Origin: Sphingobacterium sp.
Lineage (GTDB): Bacteria > Bacteroidota > Bacteroidia > Sphingobacteriales > Sphingobacteriaceae
Assembly (NCBI GenBank): GCA_031277685.1
Contig: JAITLV010000131.1
Span: 1 to 64,000, forward strand
Length of the DNA stretch: 64,000 nucleotides
Direction of reading: 5' to 3'
The position numbers and the translations under genes were made by a program. Positions 8,337 to 16,859 of this stretch are shown here, piece after piece. Positions within the stretch are counted from its first letter, which is position 1; each line of letters opens with the position of its first letter. Below the pieces are notes generated by a model. The model was not told the DNA's origin. It ran no database searches and was given only the letters and a program-made list of their open reading frames with translations.

Positions 8337-9914
8337 ATGTTAGAGAATTTTGAATTTTACCTTTTTCTGGTTCTGTTGATCACCATGCTCATTATGCTGG
8401 CGAAAAAAATTCAGGTCGCTTATCCTATTTTACTTGTATTGGCTGGACTTCTAATAAGTTTTGTTCCAGGAGTACCCGCCATAAAAATAGAGCCAGAGTT
8501 GATATTTATCATCTTTTTACCACCATTATTATACGAGGCCGCCTGGTCAACCTCCTGGAAGGAACTCGGGCGGTGGCGAAGAATCATCTTCAGTTTCGCT
8601 TTTGTAGTAGTCTTTTTCACTGCGCTTTCTGTTGCGATTTTCGCTAATTATTTTATTCCTGGTTTCTCTTTGGCGCTCGGTTTTTTATTGGGTGGTATTG
8701 TCTCTCCACCGGATGCAGTGAGCGCAGCAGCAATTCTAAAATTTGTAAAAGTCCCAAAACGTCTAGCATCAATCCTTGAAGGCGAAAGTTTACTCAATGA
8801 CGCTTCTTCCTTGATTATTTTTCGTTTTGCGATGATCGCAGCGGCAACTGGACAATTTGTTTGGTATGAGGCGACTGGAAGTTTTTTGTGGATGTGTATT
8901 GGCGGTGTGGGCATCGGAATCATAATTGCATATGTTTTTCTAAAAATGCACAAAACTTTACCTACGGATTCAAATATAGATATTTTATTGACTTTTATTG
9001 CGCCCTTTTCCATGTATTTGGCAGCAGAACAACTCCATGCTTCGGGCGTTTTGGCAGTGGTAACGGGCGGCCTCTTCCTCTCTTATCGCAGTCATGACTT
9101 CTTGAGCAGCGCATCCAGAATACGTACAGTAACTGTCTGGGAAAGTTTCTGCTTTTTGCTCAATGGAATTGTTTTTATGCTCATTGGTTTAGATTTGCCC
9201 GAAATTGTTTCTGGCTTGGGTGACACCGATATGTATACAGCGATTGGCTATGGTGTAGCGGTCACGATAGTATTAATTATAGTAAGAATTTTCGCTGGAT
9301 ATGCAGCTGTAATCACGACTTTGATTATGAGAAACTTTATCACAGTTGCGGATGCGCAATCTCCTGGCTGGCAAACCCCTATCATCATCGGCTGGACCGG
9401 AATGAGAGGCGTAGTTTCCTTGGCTGCCGCCCTTTCAATTCCTTTAACGATAGCTGACGGAACTCCTTTTCCACAAAGAAACCTGATCCTTTTTATCACC
9501 TTTATTGTTATTCTGTTAACATTACTTGTTCAGGGACTCACACTTCCTTTCTTACTGAAAAAATTCCCACCAGTAGACCCTGATTTTGTCAGAACCGAAA
9601 AAGAAATCGACTATGAAATTCAGAATAAACTCGCCCAAGTGGCAGTGGATAAAATTCGTAAAGATTATGCTGACAAAATAGATAGCTTTCCGACATTGAA
9701 AGATCAATTACAGAAATACGAAAGCCAGCTAAGAAGCTCTGAAATCATCATTAACTTTGCTGAATACCGAAATATTTATATAGATATTCTCGAAACTCAA
9801 CGTATCTGGCTCATCAATAAAAATCGCGAAGAACTTTTGTTAGACGAAGAAATTATCAGAAAACATCTTCGTCTACTCGATCTTCAGGAAGAAAGATTAA
9901 ATATGAAAAGTTAA
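8337..9914 (+). CDS. CPA1-family Na+/H+ antiporter
   Basis: This 525-residue inner-membrane protein has about 12 transmembrane segments over residues 1-410. It carries the monovalent cation:proton antiporter-1 signatures: EPELIFIIFLPPLLYEAAW near residue 52, SPPDAVSAAA near 122, and EGESLLNDASSLI near 147, where the Asn-Asp pair is the ion-binding motif of electroneutral antiporters. GMRGVVSLAAALSIP near 353 is also conserved. The last 110 residues are a hydrophilic, charged cytoplasmic tail. It exchanges Na+ (or K+) for H+ in pH and salt balance. It stands alone; no regulator is evident. Confidence 0.92.
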   Translation: MLENFEFYLFLVLLITMLIMLAKKIQVAYPILLVLAGLLISFVPGVPAIKIEPELIFIIFLPPLLYEAAWSTSWKELGRWRRIIFSFAFVVVFFTALSVAIFANYFIPGFSLALGFLLGGIVSPPDAVSAAAILKFVKVPKRLASILEGESLLNDASSLIIFRFAMIAAATGQFVWYEATGSFLWMCIGGVGIGIIIAYVFLKMHKTLPTDSNIDILLTFIAPFSMYLAAEQLHASGVLAVVTGGLFLSYRSHDFLSSASRIRTVTVWESFCFLLNGIVFMLIGLDLPEIVSGLGDTDMYTAIGYGVAVTIVLIIVRIFAGYAAVITTLIMRNFITVADAQSPGWQTPIIIGWTGMRGVVSLAAALSIPLTIADGTPFPQRNLILFITFIVILLTLLVQGLTLPFLLKKFPPVDPDFVRTEKEIDYEIQNKLAQVAVDKIRKDYADKIDSFPTLKDQLQKYESQLRSSEIIINFAEYRNIYIDILETQRIWLINKNREELLLDEEIIRKHLRLLDLQEERLNMKS

Positions 9915-10000
9915 TGAAGACTATTGGGCGATATGCTGATTGGTTCTCAATTAAAAAAATTAGTCTTTTTAACTACACTTGAGACCCTTGGTTTGGAAGA

Positions 10001-10040
10001 AAAAGGATAGCCTTAAGCTCCCAATTCTAGCTGTCCTTTT
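10001..10040 (+). terminator. Probable terminator after the antiporter gene
   Basis: Arms AAAAGGATAGC and GCTGTCCTTTT pair with one G-T wobble around an 18-base loop, and the stem end itself supplies the T-run. It overlaps the last codons of the convergent AraC gene, so the same bases are coding on the other strand. Confidence 0.5.
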
Positions 10041-10864
10041 GTCTTTCTAAATTCTGTCATGCTCATTACATGTCGTTTTTTAAAGAATTTATTCAGATGA
10101 CTTTCATCCGAAAAACCAAATTCTGCAACAATTTCATTGATTCGCATATCGCTAAAAAGAAGTCGATGCTCGATCAATCTCATTTTATAATTTAGGATAT
10201 AATGTTGAATCGTTTCACCACATTGCTTTTTAAAGTAACTACCGAGATAACTTTCGGAAAAGCCGAACTTTTGAGCGATGGAAAAGGCTTTTAGTAAGCT
10301 AGGATCATGGATATTTCCTTGAATATAGTTAATAATATCCACTACTCTCTTATCTGTGTTGGAAGCGACGCGTTCCACCCTCATCTTTGAAATATTCCGT
10401 GCTGCGATCACAATTAGTGCATTTACATAATGTAATGTCAATTCCTCATGGTAGAGATCCGGATAATGTATACCATGGAGAAGAGACGATGCGATCGATT
10501 CAACCAAAATAACGTCAGGTTTATTCTGTAAGATGCAACCTGACAGATAAGAAGCACCATATAATAAGCACTCCATTGAATTAATACTGTTCCACTTATA
10601 GTCTTTTACGTAACGTTCGCTGAACTTAACAAGCAACAGTTCTGTTTTCTCGACAACTTCCAAATAGTGCTGGTCATTTGGAGTAAGTAATATCAAACTG
10701 CCTTTACTATATTCAGCATTATTGTTATTTATCTTAAGAAATCCTCTGCCACAGATCACGTACACAATTTGAAAAAATGAGAATTGATTATCCCGCAATG
10801 GACAGTTTACAATCTTGTGATGCTCGACTTTTACCAATTGATCTATATTCTCCCTTTTCATCAT
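10013..10864 (-). CDS. AraC-family transcriptional regulator
   Basis: This is about 283 residues from the ATG at 10864. The frame stays open to 10921 through a TTG, and another ATG lies at 10885, so the start is uncertain; the later start leaves room for a promoter between this gene and the divergent MFS gene. An N-terminal cupin sensor (residues 20-100, with FSFFQIVYVICGRGFLKI) precedes the AraC domain (about 180-275), with FSIAQKFGFSESYLGSYFKKQCGE and IVAEFGFSDESHLNKFFKKRH. It probably controls the MFS gene at 10929, whose start lies within 65 bases. The effector is unknown. Confidence 0.85.
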   Translation of the reverse strand: MMKRENIDQLVKVEHHKIVNCPLRDNQFSFFQIVYVICGRGFLKINNNNAEYSKGSLILLTPNDQHYLEVVEKTELLLVKFSERYVKDYKWNSINSMECLLYGASYLSGCILQNKPDVILVESIASSLLHGIHYPDLYHEELTLHYVNALIVIAARNISKMRVERVASNTDKRVVDIINYIQGNIHDPSLLKAFSIAQKFGFSESYLGSYFKKQCGETIQHYILNYKMRLIEHRLLFSDMRINEIVAEFGFSDESHLNKFFKKRHVMSMTEFRKTKGQLELGA

Positions 10865-10928
10865 GTAAAAATACTTATTTATCATTAAAATATACTGATT
10901 TTTCAAGATTTTTCTGTTCAAATTTGCT

Positions 10929-12131
10929 ATGTTAAAATTTAAAAAGTTTATGAAAAAATCAATTTACGTCCTAGCTCTCGGAGCATTTGGAATCATAACA
11001 ACTGAATTTGGGATAGTTGGCATTCTACCCACAATTAGTCGGCAATTTGAGGTATCATTAGACACTGCAGGCTGGTTACTCAGTGCTTTTGCTATAACAG
11101 TCGCTGTCTCCTCTCCCTTTATAACTTCGTTTACGACAAAAATAAACCGGAAGTTCCTATTATGTTTAGTCATGAGTATTTTCGTTCTCTCAAATTTAAT
11201 ATCTGCATTTTCAACAAATTTCGTTATGCTTATGGTTGCTAGGATATTACCGGCAATTTTACATCCATTGTTTTGGAATATCTCAATTGCGATAGCATTT
11301 AAGAACAACGGAGCAAAGGGTGTGTCTAAAGTAATGTTGGGGCTAAGTCTTGCTACAGTCCTAGGTATCCCATTGACAACTTATGCTGTAGATCTCTTCA
11401 ATCATTGGCAAGCATCATTTTTACTTAGCAGCGCCATTAGTTTAATTGCATTTATAGGTCTATTATTTTTCATTCCTTCGATTCCAGCTGAAACAACAAA
11501 ATCAACAAATAACCAACTAGTTATATTAAAAAACCCACTTTTATGGATAAACCTCATTTCAACAATTTGTACGCTTGCAGCCATGTTTTCTAGCTATACC
11601 TATCTCACTGCTTATCTCGAACAAATTACAAAAATGAATGCTGCACAAATAAGTGTTATGTTACTTCTTTTTGGTGGAATGGGAACTCTAGGAAACTGGT
11701 TAATGGGTATAGCATTAAATAGAAATGTATTGGCTACAGCGAGGCTATTTTTGACCTCATTGATGACGGTTCAGATCCTGGCTTATTACCTAGGTGGAAT
11801 CTTCACCCCCATGGTCATTATTGTTTCCCTATGGGGAATGATTCACACCGGTGGGTTTCTGGTTTCAAATATTCGAACAACACAGTCCGTACCACATCAT
11901 GCGCTGGAATTTGTTAACAGTTTACTTACTTCATCTTTCAATATTGGAATTTCTTTAGGTGCATTCCTTGGTGGAACGATAAGTGCTTCTTATGGCGTCC
12001 ACTATGTTCTATGGGTAAGTGTCACGTTACTTGCTGTTACATTTGCGCTGAGTTTTGTTAACTTTCCAAAAAACATTAAAGAAAATCAAAACCTAATGCA
12101 AAAAAAAATAGCTGTATCAATCTGCAAATAA
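10929..12131 (+). CDS. MFS transporter, drug/arabinose-efflux type (DHA1)
   Basis: This 400-residue inner-membrane protein has 12 hydrophobic segments. The first helix ALGAFGIITTEFGIVGILP and LDTAGWLLSAFAITVAVSSP near residue 45 match the AraJ/YdhP-like DHA1 efflux transporters. It probably exports small hydrophobic or sugar-like compounds by proton antiport; the substrate is unknown. ATG at 10929 or the in-frame ATG at 10950 (MKKSIY) could be the start, the second leaving more promoter space. The gene is divergent from an AraC regulator, the usual arrangement for an inducible exporter. Confidence 0.88.
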   Translation: MLKFKKFMKKSIYVLALGAFGIITTEFGIVGILPTISRQFEVSLDTAGWLLSAFAITVAVSSPFITSFTTKINRKFLLCLVMSIFVLSNLISAFSTNFVMLMVARILPAILHPLFWNISIAIAFKNNGAKGVSKVMLGLSLATVLGIPLTTYAVDLFNHWQASFLLSSAISLIAFIGLLFFIPSIPAETTKSTNNQLVILKNPLLWINLISTICTLAAMFSSYTYLTAYLEQITKMNAAQISVMLLLFGGMGTLGNWLMGIALNRNVLATARLFLTSLMTVQILAYYLGGIFTPMVIIVSLWGMIHTGGFLVSNIRTTQSVPHHALEFVNSLLTSSFNIGISLGAFLGGTISASYGVHYVLWVSVTLLAVTFALSFVNFPKNIKENQNLMQKKIAVSICK

Positions 12132-12171
12132 ATTCAGCTACTATATTATCTGGTCAATAGATCTTAAAACT

Positions 12172-12205
12172 AAGCAGCTCTTCAAAACGGAGAGCTTGCT
12201 TTTTC
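12172..12205 (+). terminator. Terminator of the MFS gene
   Basis: AAGCAGCTCT and AGAGCTTGCTT pair with one bulged base and are followed by a run of T at 12200-12205, about 40 bases past the MFS stop codon. Confidence 0.65.
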
Positions 12206-12321
12206 ATTGATGATTTCTCACCGGTTATCAGTGATATTATTAAATATCCATATTGGATAATTTTATAGCTATAAAAGTGAAGGAAATATCCAAACTCTTA
12301 AAACACAGAATTTATTCTTGA

Positions 12322-12597
12322 GACAATTCTAAATACATCCATTGGATTCTGGCACATCCAATGTGTGATAAGGGAATAACCGTTTTAGTTTTTTGGAGAT
12401 TGTATAACGAATGTTTAATTTATACAGATACTATAGAAAAACTAAACTAATTAGAAGGGCAAATGCAATCCAGTCAATATACTGAAGTACTAGCTTACAA
12501 TCCACAATCGGATAAAAAGGTAACGCTGTATCAACGAAAAATCGCTTGGAAAATCCCCCCGATCATTAGACTATCGATCTGGCATGCAACTATTTGA
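12322..12597 (+). pseudogene. Remnant of an unknown (possibly DUF4274-like) protein gene
   Basis: In one plus-strand frame the sequence reads like real protein: KYIHWILAHPMCDKGITVL then FWRLYNECLIY, a TAA at about 12448, and then, from ATG 12463, MQSSQYTEVLAYNPQSDKK to a TGA at 12597. The HP.CDKGT/I..FWR pattern recalls small Bacteroidota proteins of the DUF4274 kind, a match I could not check. There is a TGA directly upstream and no proper start, so this is read as gene decay. The rest of the gap 12206-12761 shows nothing else. Confidence 0.35.
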
Positions 12598-12761
12598 GGT
12601 AAAGTATATGATATTTGACAATCCAATAAACGATAGACAATTTTAGAATTGAAATCAGATGTAAATAACGGATCATATTATAGCCAATGTCGTATTAATA
12701 ATACCGTGATTGCCCAAGAAATACAACTATGTATTAGTGTAGTTTTAAATTTATTACTTTT

Positions 12762-13355
12762 ATGACTATGGAAAAGTCGTTGACACAACAATTTAATGAA
12801 AAAATAAGCTCTTATTACCCCATTTCAAAAGCCACATTTGAAAACCTTTTAGCAATAGCGAATGTAGTGAATTTAGAACGGAACGAAATACTCGTACAAC
12901 AGGGCTCAATTGGACGACAATTTTGCTTTTTATATTCAGGATATTTAAGAGCGTACATCAGCGATGAAAGGGGACGAATATATAATAAGAATATCGCTGT
13001 TAGTGGCGATTTTATTGCGTCCACAGTTTCTTGTATTTTAAATAGACCATCAAAATTCACTCTTCAAGCGATAACAGACTGCTCCTTGCTAAGTATTTCC
13101 TACAAAAAATTCAGGGATTTACTTTTTTATACAGATGATTTGAAATCGTTTTACATCCATTATCTCGAAAAAAACTGGGTAATTGACAAGGAAGAAAGGG
13201 AAATATCCATTGTTATGGAGGATGCCCAAATCAGATATGAAAGATTATTGATAAACAATCCCAACATAGAAAAGCATGTACCTTTACAATATATCGCATC
13301 TCATCTTGGCATTACCCCCACTCAATTGAGCAGAATTCGAAAATTATTGAAATAG
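12762..13355 (+). CDS. Crp/Fnr-family transcriptional regulator
   Basis: This intact 197-residue protein has an N-terminal cyclic-nucleotide-binding-like barrel (residues 25-115, with NEILVQQGSIGRQFCFLYSG) and a C-terminal winged helix (LQYIASHLGITPTQLSRIRKLL). The typical PGExF and RxA cAMP-binding signature is weak, so the ligand is uncertain. The organisation matches small Bacteroidota Crp-like regulators that often control a nearby operon. MTMEK allows a start at 12762 or two codons later. The following GNAT gene, about 100 bases on, may be a target. It is the intact counterpart of the frameshifted regulator at 682. Confidence 0.85.
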   Translation: MTMEKSLTQQFNEKISSYYPISKATFENLLAIANVVNLERNEILVQQGSIGRQFCFLYSGYLRAYISDERGRIYNKNIAVSGDFIASTVSCILNRPSKFTLQAITDCSLLSISYKKFRDLLFYTDDLKSFYIHYLEKNWVIDKEEREISIVMEDAQIRYERLLINNPNIEKHVPLQYIASHLGITPTQLSRIRKLLK

Positions 13356-13457
13356 CACATTTCTCAACATATGTAAAAAGCGATATCTTATAAATCTTAT
13401 AATTTTGATATATAGAACAAAAGAGAATAACATTTCATAAAACGATACATTCAGGAT

Positions 13458-13994
13458 ATGATACTAAAAAATCAAAAATCAGATTTCAATATTATTTACG
13501 AGATTATCAATGACGCTTCCTCAGCCTATAAAGGTAACATCCCAGAGGATTGCTGGAAAGAACCTTATATGACGCAAGAGGAATTGCACGAACAAATTGC
13601 CGACGGGGTTGAATTCTGGTGCTACCATTGCGAAGGTACTATAGTTGGCGTAATGGGAATTCAACAGAAATCGGATGTCACCTTAATTCGCCATGCATAC
13701 GTAAAGACTATAGTTAGAAATAAAGGAGTTGGTGGTAAACTGTTAAGGCATTTGTCTACGCTTACCGATAAACCAATCCTTATCGGAACATGGGAAGATG
13801 CGAGTTGGGCCATTGGTTTCTATATAAAAAACGGATTCATACAAGTGACTGACATAGAAAAGGAACAACTTTTAAGAAAATATTGGAATATTCCATTACG
13901 ACAGATTGAGAGTTCGGTCGTACTTGTCAGTCCAGATTTTGACCTCAAGAATTACCTTGATCCAATTCATCCTGTAACGTCTGATCCCAGATAA
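13458..13994 (+). CDS. GNAT-family N-acetyltransferase
   Basis: This 178-residue cytoplasmic protein has the GNAT fold. Motif A, which binds acetyl-CoA pyrophosphate, appears as VRNKGVGGKLLRHL near residue 93 (Q/RxxGxG/A pattern). TWEDASWAIGFYIKNGFIQV near 114-135 is motif B with the usual asparagine and aromatic residues. GNAT enzymes acetylate amines on antibiotics, polyamines or proteins; the acceptor cannot be told here. Its last 50 bases overlap the convergent gene at 13945, so the two C-termini share DNA. Confidence 0.85.
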   Translation: MILKNQKSDFNIIYEIINDASSAYKGNIPEDCWKEPYMTQEELHEQIADGVEFWCYHCEGTIVGVMGIQQKSDVTLIRHAYVKTIVRNKGVGGKLLRHLSTLTDKPILIGTWEDASWAIGFYIKNGFIQVTDIEKEQLLRKYWNIPLRQIESSVVLVSPDFDLKNYLDPIHPVTSDPR

Positions 13995-14286
13995 ACTTCA
14001 TGTCGAAAATCCCATTAGCCGCTAATGTAAAAATTGCTCTATTCCATTGTTCATTTTGTGCCCGATTAGTAATCTCGTGAAGTTCCATGAGACCAAAATC
14101 AACTGTCGGATCAAAACTGTGCACATCTAACGCCTTTGTTATATTGCAATTATCAAAATATTCACCAGTAGTGTCCACATAGGCGTCATTTCCATGAATA
14201 TATAATATAGCTTTTGTCCAACTTTCATCTTGGATACTGTTAGTAATATTAGTTGCTATGAGAGTATATATTTCGTCTATCGTCAT
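13945..14286 (-). CDS. Small acidic protein, possibly DUF600/YezG-type immunity protein
   Basis: This is a 113-residue soluble protein without a signal peptide. The first part (IYTLIATNITNSI, WTKAILYIHGNDAYVDTTGEYF) and the end (WNRAIFTLAANGIFDMKFIWDQ) resemble the YezG/DUF600 group of antitoxins to polymorphic toxins, where an exposed WDQ near the end is common. That family call is from memory and tentative. The toxin gene is not in the window, so it would be an orphan immunity gene. The 3' end overlaps a GNAT gene by 50 bases, and a perfect inverted repeat lies 27 bases before its start. Confidence 0.6.
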   Translation of the reverse strand: MTIDEIYTLIATNITNSIQDESWTKAILYIHGNDAYVDTTGEYFDNCNITKALDVHSFDPTVDFGLMELHEITNRAQNEQWNRAIFTLAANGIFDMKFIWDQTLQDELDQGNS

Positions 14287-14312
14287 TATTGTTTCGGTTT
14301 AATACAGAGAAT

Positions 14313-14344
14313 TAAGTTCTTAACTATACCAAGTTAAGAACTTA
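14313..14344. repeat. Perfect inverted repeat TAAGTTCTTAACT / AGTTAAGAACTTA
   Basis: Thirteen-base perfect arms lie at 14313-14325 and 14332-14344 around six bases. It stands between the start of the 113-residue gene (14286) and the end of a small ORF (14388). With no T-run it fits an operator or an mRNA hairpin better than a terminator. It is one of the strongest palindromes in the window. Confidence 0.6.
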
Positions 14345-14387
14345 GGTTGTAAATCCAAATATACGATCCAACAAAACAAGATTTTCA

Positions 14388-14552
14388 TTATTTTTTTGCC
14401 ATATCCTTCAGCTTTAATGATCCAATCGAATCCGGTACTATTGACTCTATATGTTGATGTTTAATTTTGGTTCTACCATTGTATGTAGTGAGAATGAATT
14501 TCCCTAACAGGAATAAACCTATTAATGGGACAAGAAAAAACCTTTTTAGCAT
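14388..14552 (-). CDS. 54-residue single-pass membrane protein (small ORF)
   Basis: An ATG at 14552 opens a 54-codon frame ending at TAA 14390-14388. The first 22 residues (MLKRFFLVPLIGLFLLGKF) form a positive N-terminus and one hydrophobic helix, followed by a polar tail ending KDMAKK. No lipobox and no good ribosome site are seen, though few genes of this phylum have one. It lies on the same strand as, and about 100 bases upstream of, the 113-residue gene. Coding status is supported by composition and neighbourhood only. Confidence 0.42.
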   Translation of the reverse strand: MLKRFFLVPLIGLFLLGKFILTTYNGRTKIKHQHIESIVPDSIGSLKLKDMAKK

Positions 14553-14631
14553 AAATAAATCTATCTTACCTGTTCTTAGCTTAAATTATGGGGCAAACAT
14601 AAAATACATAGATATTTTTTTTTAGGAAAAG

Positions 14632-14671
14632 TGACCAACTTCAATACTTCAATGATGAATCAGGTTGGTCA
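14632..14671. repeat. Inverted repeat TGACCAAC / GTTGGTCA in a gene-poor gap
   Basis: Eight-base perfect arms lie at 14632-14639 and 14664-14671. The gap 14553-14983 otherwise shows only AT-rich sequence. It may be a minor operator; there is no T-run. Confidence 0.3.
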
Positions 14672-14983
14672 TAAGAGTTTTAACGTAAGCCGAGATCTGC
14701 TTTAGCTCAAATCAATTTCTATCGCTCCAGAATGAACAATAAATTTCCATCTTAACCATTGATAAAAATAAACTAGAAAAGATGAAAGCAATAAAATAGT
14801 AAAAAAGCTGATTGATGTTCTAAATTTTTAAAAGTGACAGTGCAAAATCTTAATGAGGGGTATCTCAATTGAGATTTAACCCCGTAAATAATTAATACCA
14901 AACCCAATAAGTTTATCAGTATATATCACTTTACATTTAAATTAATGTTATATTTAAGTTAACTCCCAAAACAACGATAAATT

Positions 14984-15643
14984 ATGGCAAAATCAGCAAA
15001 AAGTCAATCTCTTAAAAAAGAATTAAAAAATCAAGTAATTAGGCAATTACATGAGACGGTTAAAGACTTACAATTGTACTTAAACAAAAAAGAGTTCAGC
15101 AACAGAATAAAAAAGGCAACCAAATTATTGACTGAGGGCATTAGAAACAAAGCTTTAGAAAAAAAACAGGTAACCAATAAAAGCAAGTTCAATAAAATCG
15201 AAGAAGGTAATTCTCAATTGTTGATTAAAAACAAGATTAACAAAACCGCTGATGAGAACAAGATAGTCGAAGACAATCAACAGACTACACCAAAAGCCTC
15301 AGCCCCCAAACCGACACCAAACAAAGTCCCTACAAAAACTACTCTGCAGAACAAGGTAGTCAAGGAGAATCAGAATCAACTGACTAAACCAAAAGCTTCA
15401 GCGCCCAAACCAACAACAAACAAAGTTGCTGCAAAAACTACCCTGCAGAACAAGGTAGTCAAGGAGAATCAGAATCAACAGACTACACCAAAAGCCTCAG
15501 CGCCTAAATCGACAACAAACAAAGTTGCTGCAAAAACTACCGCTGAGGAAAATCAACAGACCAAGGGAATGCCAAGAAAACCGCGAACGCGAGCAACTAA
15601 AATCATTAAAACAGACAGCAAAACTAGTAAAACCATAGAGTAA
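14984..15643 (+). CDS. Lysine-rich repeat protein, H1-like low-complexity
   Basis: This 219-residue protein of very biased composition is rich in K, T, N, A and P, with few acidic residues apart from the N-terminus. Residues 1-60 are predicted helical (LKKELKNQVIRQLHETVKDLQ). From residue 99, a 33-residue unit (TTPKASAPKPTTNKVAAKTT core) repeats about 2.9 times. The tail is PRKPRTRATKIIKT. Pro-Ala-Lys-rich tails of this kind are seen in bacterial histone H1-like DNA-binding proteins, so nucleoid or nucleic-acid binding is a reasonable guess, though a disordered spacer role is also possible. It has no signal peptide. Confidence 0.65.
   Translation: MAKSAKSQSLKKELKNQVIRQLHETVKDLQLYLNKKEFSNRIKKATKLLTEGIRNKALEKKQVTNKSKFNKIEEGNSQLLIKNKINKTADENKIVEDNQQTTPKASAPKPTPNKVPTKTTLQNKVVKENQNQLTKPKASAPKPTTNKVAAKTTLQNKVVKENQNQQTTPKASAPKSTTNKVAAKTTAEENQQTKGMPRKPRTRATKIIKTDSKTSKTIE
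15278..15562 (+). repeat. Tandem 99-bp coding repeat (about 2.9 copies)
   Basis: Units start at about 15278, 15377 and 15476 with an exact 99-base period, seen in the recurring AAAAGC(C/T)TCA at 15292, 15391 and 15490. The first two copies differ mainly in TPNKVPTK against TTNKVAAK; the third diverges after AAKTT. The repeat keeps the reading frame, so copy-number change would alter protein length without breaking it. Confidence 0.85.
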
Positions 15644-15907
15644 AAGTCATCAATTCGAGACTTATTCGCAAGACCACACTAGGGTTTATGTAAGCTATTT
15701 ATGTATGATCAATTTTAACAAATAATCTTTTGGTATCAACTGTTGTTTTCGCGAAAGTTGTTGAGTTTAATATTGAGCAATCCACAGCAATACATCTTTC
15801 CTTTTTATTGAAGCATTCTTTCATAAAGGAAAGCCTAAAGAATTTTTTTGAAAAGAATAGCTCAAACAAAAATAATATGAAGGATAAGCAAATCGCTATA
15901 ATCTGAT

Positions 15908-16819
15908 TTATCTAAATGATGCCCTAAATTCCAAAGGAGAAATAGCAGTACGACTTTTAAACAGACGGTGGAAAGATTGAGCATGTTCAAATCCCAATTG
16001 GTAAGCAATCTCAGAAACTGACATTTCAGTGGTAGACAACAATCCTTTTGCCTTTTCTATCAGACGGTTTTGTATATGCTGTTGTGTTGTCAACCCAGTC
16101 TGCACACGCAGCATATCGCTGAGATAATTTGCACTTAAATACAATTTATTCGCAATAAAGTGAACACTTGGAATTCCATGTGTAACTAGTTCCCCACTCC
16201 TAAAATAATCGTCTAATAAGATTTCTAATTTTGAGAGAAGATCATTATTTATCTTCTTCCTAGTCAGAAACTGACGATTATAAAAACGATCACAATATTT
16301 CAATAAAAGATCAAGATTAGCAACTAAGAGATCTTGCGTAAAAGCATCCATATTTGCATCTATCTCCCCTTCGATATTAGCTATAATGTCAATGATAGAT
16401 TTTTCCTCCTTCTCTGAAAGATATAAAGCTTCATTTGCCGTATAAGAAAAATAACCGTATTCCCTTATCTGAGATCCAAGCCTATAACTGTGTAAAAAAT
16501 CGGGATGTACAACCAAGACAAATCCCCTGACACTATTCAGAAGTATATCATCAAACTGCAACACCTGATTTGGAGCGATAAAATACATAATACCCGAATC
16601 AAAATCATAGTATTGTTGTCCATATCTGCACTTCCCGCCGGCACAGTCTTTCTTTAGCGCAATAATATAAAAATCCGTTGTTATTGTATGCAGAATTGTT
16701 TCCTGCCCCAAATTAACTTGATCAAAATCAAATACACTGATCAGTGGATTAGCAGGTTTTGGCAGACCTAAAAACTGATATAGTGTACTAATTGATGAAA
16801 CTTTCTCAAGCGTTTTCAT
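15908..16819 (-). CDS. AraC-family transcriptional regulator
   Basis: This is about 303 residues from ATG 16819 (MKTLEKVS); the frame extends to 16849 only through TTG. The N-terminal sensor domain, about residues 20-130, includes ILHTITTDFYIIALKKDCAGG, with Cys in DCAGGKCRYG. The C-terminal AraC domain lies at about 210-300 (IPSVHFIANKLYLSANYLSDMLRV; then VSEIAYQLGFEHAQSFHRLFKSRTAISPLEFR). It follows an NAD-epimerase gene on the same strand 40 bases upstream, so the two form an operon. The regulator may control it from within or answer its product. Confidence 0.85.
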   Translation of the reverse strand: MKTLEKVSSISTLYQFLGLPKPANPLISVFDFDQVNLGQETILHTITTDFYIIALKKDCAGGKCRYGQQYYDFDSGIMYFIAPNQVLQFDDILLNSVRGFVLVVHPDFLHSYRLGSQIREYGYFSYTANEALYLSEKEEKSIIDIIANIEGEIDANMDAFTQDLLVANLDLLLKYCDRFYNRQFLTRKKINNDLLSKLEILLDDYFRSGELVTHGIPSVHFIANKLYLSANYLSDMLRVQTGLTTQQHIQNRLIEKAKGLLSTTEMSVSEIAYQLGFEHAQSFHRLFKSRTAISPLEFRASFR

Positions 16820-16859
16820 GTGTGGACTCCGTATTTTATATGTTACCAATTTACTACTA

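Noticed and set aside
15278..15562. CRISPR-like array
   Set aside because: The repeats are 99 bases, contiguous and in frame within a protein gene, with no spacers.
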